Shown here: piece after piece, positions 48,819-58,763 of the stretch
Layout: every line of letters begins with the position of its first letter
Position numbering within the stretch: position 1 is the stretch's first letter
Source of the DNA: Pseudaminobacter soli (ex Zhang et al. 2022)
GTDB lineage: Bacteria; Pseudomonadota; Alphaproteobacteria; Rhizobiales; Rhizobiaceae
DNA length: 64,000 bases
Direction of reading: 5' to 3'
Assembly: GCF_014595955.1 (NCBI RefSeq)
Contig: NZ_JABVCF010000011.1
Location: 1 to 64,000, forward strand
Program-made: the position numbers and the translations under genes
Notes under the pieces: generated by a model
What the model was told of the DNA's origin: nothing
The model's database searches: none
The model's input: the letters and a program-made list of their open reading frames with translations, nothing else

Positions 48819-49673
48819 GTGGATCCGATCTCAGGATGGATAGCCAGCTTCAAGGTGCCGATTGGGCGCTGGGGCAAGGTCTTCTTCGATTTCCTAACCA
48901 CCAATTTTGAGTGGTTCTTCGATTCAATCGCCGAGAGTGTAACCTACGTCCTCAACAGCCTGATCAGTTTTCTGCTCGTCGCCCCGCCGGTCTTGCTCGC
49001 CGCGCTGCTCGCCGCGCTCGCCTGGTATCTGCAGCGGTCGTGGAAGCTCGCGCTGGCGGTGCTGATCGGCCTTCTCTTCATCATCAACCAGAACCTCTGG
49101 AAGGAGACGGTCGAGACCCTCGTGCTGGTGGTCGCCTCGGCCGCGGCCTCCATGGCGATTGGCATTCCGCTCGGCATCTGGACCGCGCATAACGAGCGCA
49201 CGTGGCGCGTGGTCCAGCCGGTGCTGGATTTGATGCAGACCATGCCGACTTTCGTCTACCTGATCCCCGTGCTGATCCTGTTCGGCCTTGGCGTCGCGCC
49301 GGGTCTCATCGTCACCGTCATCTTCGCCGCGCCGGCGCCGATCCGCCTGACCCATCTCGGCATCACTTCGGTGCCGAAGCCCATGCTGGAGGCGGGCGCC
49401 GCGTTCGGCGCCACCAAGCGGCAACTGCTCTGGAAAGTCGAATTGCCTGCGGCTCTGCCCACCATCATGGCGGGGCTGACACAATGCATCATGCTTTGCC
49501 TCTCCATGGTGGTGATCGCGGCGCTCATTGGCGCCAATGGCTTGGGCAAGCCGGTTGTGCGGGCGCTCAACACGGTCAACATACCACTCGGGCTCGAAGC
49601 CGGCTTCGCCATCGTGATCCTTGCGATCATGCTCGACCGCATGACCCGCATGGGCGTGGGAGAGAAGAAATGA
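48819..49673 (+). CDS. choW: Choline ABC transporter permease
   Basis: A 284-aa permease with ~6 membrane helices and the EAA loop (EAGAAFGATKRQLLWKVELPAALP) that contacts the ATPase. GTG start at 48819. Its stop overlaps the choV start (ATGA). Confidence 0.92.
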   Translation: MDPISGWIASFKVPIGRWGKVFFDFLTTNFEWFFDSIAESVTYVLNSLISFLLVAPPVLLAALLAALAWYLQRSWKLALAVLIGLLFIINQNLWKETVETLVLVVASAAASMAIGIPLGIWTAHNERTWRVVQPVLDLMQTMPTFVYLIPVLILFGLGVAPGLIVTVIFAAPAPIRLTHLGITSVPKPMLEAGAAFGATKRQLLWKVELPAALPTIMAGLTQCIMLCLSMVVIAALIGANGLGKPVVRALNTVNIPLGLEAGFAIVILAIMLDRMTRMGVGEKK

Positions 49674-50851
49674 TCCCCGCCGTCGAATTCCGCAACGTCG
49701 ACATCGTCTTCGGCGAGAACCCGGCCCGGGCGCTCGAGATGATCGATCAGGGCGCTACCCGCGAGGAGATCCTGGCGAAGACTGGGAACGTGCTCGGCTG
49801 CGCCGGGGCCAACCTCACCATCAAGGAAGGCGAGATATCGGTTCTGATGGGCCTGTCCGGATCCGGCAAGTCGACCCTGCTGAGGGCGGTCAACCGTCTC
49901 AACGTCGTTTCACGCGGCCAGGTTCTGGTGAAGGAAGACGGCCGGCAGGTCGACGTCGTGACCTGCGACGATGCCACGCTGCGGCGCCTTCGGCAGCATC
50001 AGGTGGCGATGGTTTTCCAGCAGTTCGGCCTCCTCCCTTGGCGCACCGTGGAGGAGAATGTCGGCTTCGGTCTGGAGCTTGCCGGTGTTCCTGAAAGGGA
50101 ACGGCAGGCCCGTGTCAAGAAACAACTGGAACTCGTTCATCTCGACCAGTGGGCCAAGAAATACGCGCACGAGTTGTCCGGGGGGATGCAGCAGCGCGTC
50201 GGGCTTGCCCGAGCGTTCGCGACCGAGGCGCCGATCCTGTTGATGGACGAACCCTTCTCGGCCCTCGATCCGCTGATCCGCACCAAGCTCCAGGACGAGC
50301 TTCTCCAGCTTCAGAAGAGGCTCAAGAAGACGATTATCTTCGTCAGCCATGACCTGGAAGAAGCGCTGAAGATCGGCAACGCGATCACCATCATGGAGGG
50401 CGGGCGCATCGTGCAATCCGGCGCGCCGGAGGACATCGTGCTCAATCCTGCCAACTCCTATGTCCGCGACTTCATCGCCAATGTGAACCCGCTGTCGGTG
50501 CTGACCGCCTGGAACATCATGCGCGACCGCCGCGATCTAGAGACGGAGGAGGGCGGCTGGACCTGGCTCGACCGACGCCGCACCACTCGCTTCAAGATCG
50601 ATAGTGACGGGTTGGTTGCCGCGGCAGAGCGGAACGGCAAGCCGGCGGTGTGGGTGTCCTGCGCCGATGTGGAACGCCAATCCGAGGAGGCGGCACAGGT
50701 ATTCTGGGCGAACCCCGGCACGCCGCTGAAGACAGTCATGCTTGCCATACATCGCTCACAGACGGCGCCGGTCGCGCTGCTTGATGACCAGTCGCGCTTT
50801 GTCGGCGCCATCGGCATCCGCGACGTCTTGAGCGCCGTGCTGAGGCGCTGA
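49670..50851 (+). CDS. choV: Choline ABC transporter ATP-binding protein
   Basis: A 393-aa ATPase of the ProV/OpuAA type. N-terminal insertion ARALEMIDQGATREEI, Walker A GLSGSGKST, Q-loop VFQQFGLLPWR, signature LSGGMQQRVGLARAF, Walker B ILLMDEPFSALD. A C-terminal CBS-like region (~280-393) may sense osmotic state. Choline taken up is typically oxidised to glycine betaine. Confidence 0.93.
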   Translation: MIPAVEFRNVDIVFGENPARALEMIDQGATREEILAKTGNVLGCAGANLTIKEGEISVLMGLSGSGKSTLLRAVNRLNVVSRGQVLVKEDGRQVDVVTCDDATLRRLRQHQVAMVFQQFGLLPWRTVEENVGFGLELAGVPERERQARVKKQLELVHLDQWAKKYAHELSGGMQQRVGLARAFATEAPILLMDEPFSALDPLIRTKLQDELLQLQKRLKKTIIFVSHDLEEALKIGNAITIMEGGRIVQSGAPEDIVLNPANSYVRDFIANVNPLSVLTAWNIMRDRRDLETEEGGWTWLDRRRTTRFKIDSDGLVAAAERNGKPAVWVSCADVERQSEEAAQVFWANPGTPLKTVMLAIHRSQTAPVALLDDQSRFVGAIGIRDVLSAVLRR

Positions 50852-50860
50852 TCCGGTCCG

Positions 50861-51490
50861 ATGCCTTCGTTCCTCATGGATGGGCCGGAGGGCGTGCAAT
50901 GCACCCTCCTTCTCGCCCATGGCGCGGGCGCACCGATGGATTCTGGCTGGATGAACGACATGGCGGCGCTTTTTGCCGCCCAAGGAATCCGCGTTGCGCG
51001 TTTCGAATTCGGCTACATGGCAGCCCGCCGCCAGGGCCAGCGGAAGCCGCCGCCCCGGGCCGAAAGCATCACCGGCGAGTATCTCGCAGCCGTTGAGGCG
51101 CTTTCGAACCAAGGCGAGGTAAGGGGCAAGCTGTTCATTGGCGGCAAGTCGCTGGGCGGGCGCGTAGCAAGCATGGTCGCCGGCCGGCTCTTCGCGGAAG
51201 AGCGGATCGCCGGCCTCGTCTGCCTCGGCTATCCGTTCCATCCGCCTGGTCAGCCGGAGAAGCTCCGCACCGGCCATCTCAAGGAACTGTCCGTCCCGAC
51301 CCTGATGTGTCAGGGAACGCGCGACCCCTTCGGCACGCAAGAGGAGGTGGCAGGCTACGGCCTGCCGGCCTCGATCACGGTGCATTGGCTCGATGATGGC
51401 GACCACGACTTCAAGCCGCGCAAGCCCCTGACCTTGAGGACAAATCAGGAGGACACCGCCAGCGCGGTCGCCGCTTTCGCGTCGCGCTGA
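50861..51490 (+). CDS. Alpha/beta hydrolase (KANL3/Tex30-like)
   Basis: A 209-aa hydrolase. HGAGAPMDSGWM is the oxyanion region, GGKSLGG the nucleophile elbow with Ser, QGTRDPFG the Asp and DGDHDFKPRK the His. Starts 9 nt after choV, so it may share its transcript. The substrate is unknown. Confidence 0.83.
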   Translation: MPSFLMDGPEGVQCTLLLAHGAGAPMDSGWMNDMAALFAAQGIRVARFEFGYMAARRQGQRKPPPRAESITGEYLAAVEALSNQGEVRGKLFIGGKSLGGRVASMVAGRLFAEERIAGLVCLGYPFHPPGQPEKLRTGHLKELSVPTLMCQGTRDPFGTQEEVAGYGLPASITVHWLDDGDHDFKPRKPLTLRTNQEDTASAVAAFASR

Positions 51491-51548
51491 TGCAGAAGCG
51501 GCCCCGGCGCCAGGGGCCGTTCCGCCGGGCAGCGCCGGCGATGCTACC

Positions 51549-52028
51549 CTACATACGGACCTTTGCGTTGTCGCCCATGTCCGGACGTGAGTCGCCGATG
51601 GCTGCCGCGAGCATCTTCACATAGGAAACGACCGTGCCGGGGCTGTCCCAGTACTGCGCGTCCTTGGGCACGACCTTGAGGAGGCGGATGGACGGATCCT
51701 CGGAACTGTCCCACCAGGCTTTTGCGGGAGCCGAGAACAGATCGCGGATCTTGGCGCGGTCGTTCCGCACAGTCGCCACGCCGGTCACCGAGACATACTT
51801 CTGGTCGCCCGCGTCGGCGAAGGCGAGGCACACGTGCGACTCCGCGTTGATCTCGTCGTCCTTGTGATCCTTCACGTCCGTCAAGAAATAGACGGCATTC
51901 TCCGCCGGTTCGACATGGGCCGCCATTGGCCGCGCCCGGATGTCCTCGCCGTCGCGGGTGGCGAGCATGCAGAAGCCGATCTTCTCCATCAGGTTCCAGA
52001 CGCGTTCGGGGTCAGTATCGCTGGCCAT
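51549..52028 (-). CDS. Pyridoxamine 5'-phosphate oxidase-fold (general stress protein 26-like)
   Basis: A 159-aa FMN split-barrel protein; IGFCMLATRDGEDIRARPM and VYFLTDVKDHKDDEI mark the family. Usually flavin-binding and linked with general stress, the exact role is unclear. Start at 52028 (MASDTDPERVW) preferred. Confidence 0.82.
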   Translation of the reverse strand: MASDTDPERVWNLMEKIGFCMLATRDGEDIRARPMAAHVEPAENAVYFLTDVKDHKDDEINAESHVCLAFADAGDQKYVSVTGVATVRNDRAKIRDLFSAPAKAWWDSSEDPSIRLLKVVPKDAQYWDSPGTVVSYVKMLAAAIGDSRPDMGDNAKVRM

Positions 52029-52217
52029 GAAAGTCTCCTCGGGTCTCGGGAAGTGCCCAAGCGGAACTGGCACGGGCGCATCAGGTTCCAGCGGTCTGAA
52101 GCCGTGGCGGGGAACCGGCCGAATGAGGGGAAGCGTCGTGTAGCATCGCCCAGAACCGGGTGAGGTGGACCCTGGCCGGTGTCAGTGGCAATATCCTTGC
52201 CCATGATAGGCGCCACG

Positions 52218-52523
52218 ATGCCTGAAACCATCGTCAAGCCGAGGACCGATACCCGGCCCCAGGTCGAGCGTCCGAAGCTGCACAAGGTCATCCTGCTCAA
52301 CGACGACTTCACCCCGCGCGAATTCGTTGTGCGGGTGCTGAAGGCTGAGTTCCGGCTGTCCGAGGATCAGGCTTACCGTGTGATGATCACCGCCCATCGA
52401 AAGGGCGTGTGCGTGGTCGCGGTATTCCCGAAGGATGTCGCGGAGACCAAGGCGACGCGGGCGACCGACGCCGGCAAGGCCAAGGGCTATCCGCTGCGGT
52501 TCACCACTGAGCCGGAAGAGTAG
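52218..52523 (+). CDS. clpS: ClpS adaptor (ClpS2-like)
   Basis: A 101-aa N-degron adaptor that delivers proteins with bulky N-termini to ClpAP. KVILLNDDFTPREFVVRVL and VMITAHRKGVCVVAVFPKDVAETK are the binding-site blocks; ends TTEPEE. The N-terminus MPETIVKPRT and the tail resemble the second ClpS paralogue of rhizobia. ATG 52218 chosen; 52203 possible. No clpA next to it. Confidence 0.92.
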   Translation: MPETIVKPRTDTRPQVERPKLHKVILLNDDFTPREFVVRVLKAEFRLSEDQAYRVMITAHRKGVCVVAVFPKDVAETKATRATDAGKAKGYPLRFTTEPEE

Positions 52524-52525
52524 AC

Positions 52526-52882
52526 TCAGCCCTTCGAAACGCCGCTGATCACCCCGGATGTCAGGCCGTGGCGGTAGTCCTCGCGCACGGGCGAGAAGGC
52601 GTCGAGTATGCGGCAGTCGGTCAGCGCCCGCCCCGAGTGCAGCGCGTTGGACGGGATCGCGGAGACCATTCCGGCGTGGAGCGTCTCCGTGCGGCCGTCC
52701 ACCGTCGCTTCGAAGGTCCCGTCCAGCATGTGGATGACCTGCTCGTGGACATGACGGTGCTCGGGCAGCGAGGCGCCCGCATCGATCCGCCAGAGAACGA
52801 AGCTCATGGAATCGGTATGCAGCACCTTGCCGTGGAAGCCGGGGATCGGCGTCTGCTCTTCGACCGCGCTCCAGTCCATCAT
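52526..52882 (-). CDS. Small cupin-domain protein
   Basis: A 118-aa single cupin. Metal-binding motif 1 is LPEHRHVHEQVIHMLDG, and motif 2 ALHSGRALTDC. Function unassigned. Its start is 5 nt downstream of the stop of the next minus-strand gene, so it is the last gene of that operon. Confidence 0.8.
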   Translation of the reverse strand: MMDWSAVEEQTPIPGFHGKVLHTDSMSFVLWRIDAGASLPEHRHVHEQVIHMLDGTFEATVDGRTETLHAGMVSAIPSNALHSGRALTDCRILDAFSPVREDYRHGLTSGVISGVSKG

Positions 52883-52886
52883 GGGC

Positions 52887-54953
52887 CTATCTCCCCTCGC
52901 GATACCACATGCTGCCGAGTGCGAGCAGCAGCAGCGCGAGGCCGAAGAATCCGCCGAACAGCGGCACGCGCGAGACAGACTTCAGGACGCTGTCGTTGGT
53001 GGTGCGCAGACCGATCCAGTCGCGCCCCGAGGCGTCTGCCTGGCCGCGCACCGGCACGATGGACGGCAGCGAGACACCGGTCATGCCTTCGAGGCGACGT
53101 ACGCTGCCGCCCGTCGCGTCCGCCGCCGGCTGCAGGACATTCTCGGTGGACACGACGTCCGCGAACTCGGGCGCGTTGACCGGGCCGATATGGGCCAGTG
53201 CCGACAGATCGCCATTGTTGACCTGATAGAGCCCGATCTCCCGCGTCTCGACGCTGCCAAGGAAGAGTCCGGGATCGGCAGGCGTGAGCGGAACCGTGAC
53301 GGTCTTGCCCGAGGGCGTGGTGACGGTGGCCGGGCCGGGATCGTCGCTCATGCTCTGGCGGCGAATGTCGAGGATCATGCCTCGCCCGTCGGCGGTCAGG
53401 CGCTCCTCCTCGAGTTCCGGCTCTTTCATCAACCAGTGGGCGATGCGGCGGTAGAGCGCCACATGCGGCCCGCCGCCCTCGAAGCCGCGTGCCCACAGCC
53501 AGCCCTGGTCGGAGAGGAACATGCCGACCCGTCCCTCACCCTTGCGGTTGAGCAGGAGCAGGGGTCGGTCGTCGGGACCCTTCATGACCGCCATGCCGTC
53601 GGGCTGATCGACACCGATCAGGCGGAACCAGCGGCTCCAGTGCGGCGGTTCGAAGGCCGAGCCCTCAAGGCCGCGGGTCACCGGGTGGCGCTTTCCGGTC
53701 TCGGTCAGGCGCGGGTAGAAGGCCTGCTCCAGCACTTGGCCGTTCGGCAGGCCCGGGAGGGCTGACATCAAGGGCGTGCGCGCGATCGAGGCCTCGCCGG
53801 CATATTCCGGTCCCGCCGCGATCAGCAGCGCGCCGCCCTGTTCCACATATTCGGCGATGTAGTCGTAGTAGAGGATCGGCAGCACGTCGCGGTGCTGGTA
53901 GCGATCGAAGATGATGAGATCGAACTCGTGGATCTTCTCCACGAACAACTCGCGCGTTGGGAAGGCGATCAGCGAGAGCTCATTGATCGGCGTGCCGTCC
54001 TGCTTCTCCGGTGGGCGCAGGATGGTGAAATGGACGAGGTCGACCGAGGCGTCGGACTTGAGCAGGTTGCGCCAGGTCCGCTCGCCGGCATGCGGCTCGC
54101 CTGACACCAGCAGTACTCGCAGGTTCTCGCGTATGCCGTCGACCAGTGCGACGGCCCGATTATTAATGTCAGTCAGTTCGCCTTCAACCGGGGCGATGGC
54201 CAGCTCAACGATGTTGCGCCCCGCATTGGGGATGTCGATCGACAGCCGCATTTCGCGGCCGATCTCTGCTCGCTCCACCGACAGAGGATGGCCGTTGATC
54301 GAGACATGAACGTCCACCATTCCTGTCTCGCCGCCGGTAGCGAGCACCCTGTAGGTCATGTCGACCGGCTTGCCGACGATGCCGAAACGCGGCGCGTTCT
54401 CAAAGCGGATCCGGCGGTCCATCTCGCCTTCATGGCCGGTGATAAGCGCGTGGACCGGCGCGCCGATGCCCGACGCGTCCTTGGGTATGTCGTGGACCTG
54501 GCCGTCCGTGATCATCAGCGCTCCGCCCATTCGCGAGGGAGGCACGTCGCGGAAGGCACCTTCGAGCGCGCCGAAAAGGCGCGTTTCGGTGCGATCGTCT
54601 GCCGAGTTGGCCTTTCCGGCCTCGACCACCCGCACCTCGAACTGCTTGAAGCGGGCAAGCCGCTCCTGCATTCCCGCCAGCGCCTGGTCAGTCTGGCTCG
54701 TCCTGTCGCCGATCTCCTGGCTCTGGCTGCGGTCGACGACTAGGGCGACGACACTCTTCAGCGGATCGCGCTCCTCGTCCAGGAACACGGGGTTGATGAT
54801 TGCGGCCGCGAGCGCCGCAAGCGCGGCCAGCCTGAGCAGCGATCCGCGCTGGCGCAGCCACAGCCCGGCCAGCGCAAGCAGCGCGATCGGGAACAGGATG
54901 ATGGCGAGCCACATCCATGGCAGCAGGGGCTCGAAGGCGATGGACCAGTTCAT
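52887..54953 (-). CDS. Large membrane protein of the MoxR-DUF58 cluster
   Basis: A 688-aa membrane protein: two N-terminal helices (~12-55), a VWA-like region (~65-170, VALVVDRSQSQE), a glutamine-amidotransferase-like domain (~280-480, FDLIIFDRYQHRDVLP) and a C-terminal helix (~665-683). This layout recurs downstream of MoxR/DUF58/DUF4159 genes. The cluster is thought to act in envelope protein assembly or metal insertion; the exact target is unknown. Confidence 0.8.
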   Translation of the reverse strand: MNWSIAFEPLLPWMWLAIILFPIALLALAGLWLRQRGSLLRLAALAALAAAIINPVFLDEERDPLKSVVALVVDRSQSQEIGDRTSQTDQALAGMQERLARFKQFEVRVVEAGKANSADDRTETRLFGALEGAFRDVPPSRMGGALMITDGQVHDIPKDASGIGAPVHALITGHEGEMDRRIRFENAPRFGIVGKPVDMTYRVLATGGETGMVDVHVSINGHPLSVERAEIGREMRLSIDIPNAGRNIVELAIAPVEGELTDINNRAVALVDGIRENLRVLLVSGEPHAGERTWRNLLKSDASVDLVHFTILRPPEKQDGTPINELSLIAFPTRELFVEKIHEFDLIIFDRYQHRDVLPILYYDYIAEYVEQGGALLIAAGPEYAGEASIARTPLMSALPGLPNGQVLEQAFYPRLTETGKRHPVTRGLEGSAFEPPHWSRWFRLIGVDQPDGMAVMKGPDDRPLLLLNRKGEGRVGMFLSDQGWLWARGFEGGGPHVALYRRIAHWLMKEPELEEERLTADGRGMILDIRRQSMSDDPGPATVTTPSGKTVTVPLTPADPGLFLGSVETREIGLYQVNNGDLSALAHIGPVNAPEFADVVSTENVLQPAADATGGSVRRLEGMTGVSLPSIVPVRGQADASGRDWIGLRTTNDSVLKSVSRVPLFGGFFGLALLLLALGSMWYREGR

Positions 54954-55011
54954 GGGGTGGGCACCTGGTCAGTTCGCGATTGATTGCCCCCGGGAAAATA
55001 TCCGATCCGAC

Positions 55012-57849
55012 TCACTGCCCCAACCGCTCCAGGAGGATCGGCACATGCACCTGGTCGGACTTGTAGTTGCCGGTAAGCATGTACATGACGATGTTGATGC
55101 CGGCGCGCAGCGCGTAGATCCGCTGCATCGGATCGGACGGTACGGTGGGGAGCATGAAGTTGCCGCCGTCGTCGATCGCCCAGGCTCCGGCGAAGTCGTT
55201 CGAGGTGATCATGATCGGGCTCACGCCGTCGCCGGTGCGAACGGGACGCTTGTCGGTGTTGCTGGCGTCCAGCGACGCCTCCACCCAGAGGGGCCCGCCG
55301 CTGTAGCGGCCGGGAAACTCGGGCATGATGTAGAAGGCCTTCGTCAGCACGTGATCCTCGGGCACCGGCTCGAGCGGCGGCACGTTGAGGTTGCCGAGGA
55401 TGTCTCGAAGCCGCTGCGTGGCCGGGCTGGCGGCGCCATTGTCGATGCCGCTGGCATACTGGTCACGGGTGTCGAACAGAACCGTCCCGCCATTGCGCAT
55501 GTAGGCGTCGATCCGGGCTATCGCGTCTTCCGACGGCATGGGCGCTGCGGGATCGATCGGCCAATAGATCAGCGGATAGAAGGCGAGTTCGTCCTTGGCG
55601 ATGTCCACGCCGACGGGCTGGCCAGGCTCGAGCGCGGTCTTTTCGGTGATGTAGCGAGCGAGGCCGGTGAGCCCGGCCTTGCTGACCGAATCCACGCTGC
55701 TCTCGCCGGTGATCACATAGGCAAGGTGGGTGACCGAGACAGCCTGGATCGCTTCTACGTCGCCTGGCTTGGCGTCGCTCGAGACATTCTGGGCGAGCGC
55801 CGGCTCTGCGAAGTGGGCGAGCAGACCGATCGACAGGAGCACTGCTGCGACTGTCCCGCCAGACCTCGGAGAGATCCACCGCCGACGCGAAAACGCGCCG
55901 CCCATCCAGAAGACGGCCAGTGTGTCGAGCACCATAAGCGCCAGTGCTGCCGCGAGTAGGGGCGCCTTCAGATCCCTGGACTCGTCCAGGGCGTAATGCA
56001 GTTCCTTGACCTGCGATGCGATTTGCGGCCTCGACAAAGGCGCAAAAGTGCTGTCCGCCGCGAGCAGGTTGTGGGCATAGACGCCGTCCTCGGTGCCATA
56101 GAGGCCGGGCGGGTTCTCGATGGTGACAGGCGCTCGGGTACCGCGGATCTCCAGCGGGCGGGCATCTGGCGTGGGCGGAACGAGCGCGCCGTTGGCGGCG
56201 ATCATGCGGTAGGGCGCCAACGTCGCCGCGCGTCCTTCGGCATTCGGGGCGATTGTGCCCTGATTGCGGGACAGTTGGACCAGCCGGCGCAGCATCTCCA
56301 CGAATGTACCCGAAATAGGCAGGTTCGACCATGTCGCCTGCGGCGTTGTGTGGAAGAGCGCGACCGTGCCGTTCTCGCGCTTGTCGCCGGTGACCAGCGG
56401 CGTGCCGTCGGCGAGGCTGGCCCAGGTCCGCTCCAGGATGTCGGCCGACGGCTCGGCGAGCACCTGCCGGGTTACCGTCACTTCGTTCGGCGGGGTCAGG
56501 TCGCTGAACGGACCGTTCGGCGGGAATTCGGCGACGGGCTGTGGCTCGGTCCAGGACAGAGTGCCGCCGAGAGCCCGCTCACCCGTGCGCAGCCGCACCG
56601 GCAGAAGGTCCGGATCGGGTTCCGCCGCCGCCAGCCGCGACCCGGCGAAGCGCACCAGGGTGCCGCCCTTCTTCACCCAGTCGAGAAGCTGTGCGTGGGC
56701 GGCATGCGGAATGGTCCCGACGTCCGCCATGACGATCATGGCCGGTTTCTGCGCGATCAGGTCCGGGATGGACACCGCCAGGTCGGGATTGCTGGTCTCC
56801 ACGAGATCGGCGAAGGGCTCGAGCGCGTGGCGTATGTAGTAGAGCGGCGAAAGCAGTGGCTGTGCCTGATCGGCCTCAGACTGCGAGATCAGCCCGACAC
56901 GGCGGCGCTTGGCGCTCTCGTCCAGCACGCGCACGGCCGCGGCCTGGTTCTCGCCGTCGATTGCGACCGCGGAAAAGTCGTTACGAAGCTCGAACGGCAC
57001 CTGCATCGTTCCGGTAGCGGTTGTTTCGCCGGCGGCGAAGCTCAAAGTCGCATCGGCGATGCGGCGGCCGCGATCGTCGAAGGCGCCCGCGGTCACCTGG
57101 CGGGGAGCGATGTCCCCCGCCGGACGGATCGCCGTCAACCTAAACCCGTCAACGCCGTTTTCGGTGGCGGTGAGGCCAAGCATCGACAGGCGGTCGGGAA
57201 CAGCCCAGACCACCGGCGCGCTCACGCCGGAGAACAGTCTCGTGAATGCAGCTTCGTCGGAAGGCGCGGCAAGCCCGTCGGCCAGCACCGCGACGCTCGC
57301 GCCGGGCAGGGCGCGCATCGCCTCCGCGACGCGCGCGTAGACGGCCGGACGGTCGGTCGGGATCGGCCGCGGCTTGGCAGCCCGCAGACGATTGCGCGCA
57401 CCCTCGGCGTCGAACGGCCCGATCTCGGCATTCGGCTTCTCCGCCGTGAAGGCCAGCAGCACCGGCCCTCCGGTCGCAGCCGCATCGGCGATCAGCCGTT
57501 CCGCGGTGGCGACACGGCGGTCCCAATCCGGGGCGCTGGCCCAGCCATTGTCCATGACGATCGCTATGCCCTGGCCGCCGGTCTCGACACGCTCGCGCGG
57601 ATTGAAGATCGGCTCGGCCAGCGCGAGGATCACCAGGGCGGCCATCAGCAGCCTCAGCAGCGTCAGCCACCATGGGCTCTGGTGCGGCGTCTCCTCCCGC
57701 CGCAGCACCTGGGCGAGAATGCGCAGCGGTGGGAACACCTCGGTCTGCGGCCTGGGCGGGGTGAGCCGCAGCAGCCACCAGATGACCGGCAGCGCAAGCA
57801 GCCCCCACAGGATCGCCGGAAAACCGAAGGAGAGCGGCAGCCAACTCAT
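55012..57849 (-). CDS. BatA/DUF4159-domain membrane protein
   Basis: A 945-aa protein. N-terminal BatA-type membrane anchor (PAILWGLLALPVIWWLL), VWA-like segment (~90-200), a long middle part, membrane helices (~685 and ~715), and a C-terminal DUF4159 domain (~740-940, VLFDTRDQY). Its start overlaps the DUF58 stop (ATGA). Part of the MoxR-type cluster; the function is not settled. Confidence 0.85.
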   Translation of the reverse strand: MSWLPLSFGFPAILWGLLALPVIWWLLRLTPPRPQTEVFPPLRILAQVLRREETPHQSPWWLTLLRLLMAALVILALAEPIFNPRERVETGGQGIAIVMDNGWASAPDWDRRVATAERLIADAAATGGPVLLAFTAEKPNAEIGPFDAEGARNRLRAAKPRPIPTDRPAVYARVAEAMRALPGASVAVLADGLAAPSDEAAFTRLFSGVSAPVVWAVPDRLSMLGLTATENGVDGFRLTAIRPAGDIAPRQVTAGAFDDRGRRIADATLSFAAGETTATGTMQVPFELRNDFSAVAIDGENQAAAVRVLDESAKRRRVGLISQSEADQAQPLLSPLYYIRHALEPFADLVETSNPDLAVSIPDLIAQKPAMIVMADVGTIPHAAHAQLLDWVKKGGTLVRFAGSRLAAAEPDPDLLPVRLRTGERALGGTLSWTEPQPVAEFPPNGPFSDLTPPNEVTVTRQVLAEPSADILERTWASLADGTPLVTGDKRENGTVALFHTTPQATWSNLPISGTFVEMLRRLVQLSRNQGTIAPNAEGRAATLAPYRMIAANGALVPPTPDARPLEIRGTRAPVTIENPPGLYGTEDGVYAHNLLAADSTFAPLSRPQIASQVKELHYALDESRDLKAPLLAAALALMVLDTLAVFWMGGAFSRRRWISPRSGGTVAAVLLSIGLLAHFAEPALAQNVSSDAKPGDVEAIQAVSVTHLAYVITGESSVDSVSKAGLTGLARYITEKTALEPGQPVGVDIAKDELAFYPLIYWPIDPAAPMPSEDAIARIDAYMRNGGTVLFDTRDQYASGIDNGAASPATQRLRDILGNLNVPPLEPVPEDHVLTKAFYIMPEFPGRYSGGPLWVEASLDASNTDKRPVRTGDGVSPIMITSNDFAGAWAIDDGGNFMLPTVPSDPMQRIYALRAGINIVMYMLTGNYKSDQVHVPILLERLGQ

Positions 57850-58763
57850 CCCCGCACTCCCGCTGCGTAGCCGGCGTCGGCCGACATCGCCAGATGAACG
57901 CTGACGAGCGCCTCCGAAGCGGGACGGTCGGTGTGATTGACGGTGTAGCTCCAGCCGAGACGCCGGCACCAGGCGCCAAGTTCCTCACGGCGGGCCGTGT
58001 AGATACGGCGGTAGTCCTCGCCCAAAAGTTCGGCACGTCCGGCGATCAACTTGTCGCCGGACTCTGGGTCGGTGAATTCGGTGCGGCCGGAATAGGGGAA
58101 ACTCTCCTCCGCGGGATCGGCGATCTCAATGAGGTGCGCCCGCACGCTGCGGCGGGCCAGCGTGTCGAGCCAGCCGCGGATCTCGTCCACCGGATCGAGG
58201 AAATCGCTGGCGATCACGACATCGGAAAAGCGCCGGACCTGCGACAGGTCAGGGCGCCCGGACATGACCGGGGCATGGCTCAGCAGTGCGCCTATCCTCT
58301 CCGCCCCATTCCTCGCCGTGATCGGATCGGTGAGGCCGGGCCAGGCGATCCGCTCGCCGCTGCGCGACAGAAGCTCCGCGATCGCAAGGACGAGGACCAG
58401 CGCCCGCCATTCCTTGGAAACAAGCGCGGCCGAAGATTTGTAGAGCATCGACGGGGACGGGTCGGACCACAGCCACACCGTATGCGCCGCTTCCCACTCC
58501 TGATCGCGGACATAGGTATGATCGTCGCGCGCGGAGCGGCGCCAGTCGATGCGGGACAAGGACTCTCCCTCGACATAGGGACGGAACTGCCAGAAATTCT
58601 CGCCGATCCCACGCTTGCGCCGGCCATGCCAGCCGCTGATCACCGTGTTCACGACCCGGCGGGCCTCGATCAGCAAGTCCGGCACGAGTGCCGCGCGCTC
58701 ACGGGCGCGGGCAAGGGCGTCGCGTGCGCCGACCGGTGCCGAAGCCTCGCCGACACGCGCCAT
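57846..58763 (-). CDS. DUF58-domain protein
   Basis: A 305-aa protein with FRPYVEGESLSRIDWRRSAR and later WLWSDPSPSM, the DUF58 signature. These proteins are vWA-like partners of MoxR ATPases. It overlaps the genes on both sides by 1-4 nt, so translation is coupled. Confidence 0.9.
   Translation of the reverse strand: MARVGEASAPVGARDALARARERAALVPDLLIEARRVVNTVISGWHGRRKRGIGENFWQFRPYVEGESLSRIDWRRSARDDHTYVRDQEWEAAHTVWLWSDPSPSMLYKSSAALVSKEWRALVLVLAIAELLSRSGERIAWPGLTDPITARNGAERIGALLSHAPVMSGRPDLSQVRRFSDVVIASDFLDPVDEIRGWLDTLARRSVRAHLIEIADPAEESFPYSGRTEFTDPESGDKLIAGRAELLGEDYRRIYTARREELGAWCRRLGWSYTVNHTDRPASEALVSVHLAMSADAGYAAGVRG

Noticed and set aside
55996-57870. 624-codon open frame on the plus strand opposite the DUF4159 gene
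   Set aside because: Arg/Gly-rich shadow frame of a strong minus-strand gene in high-GC DNA.
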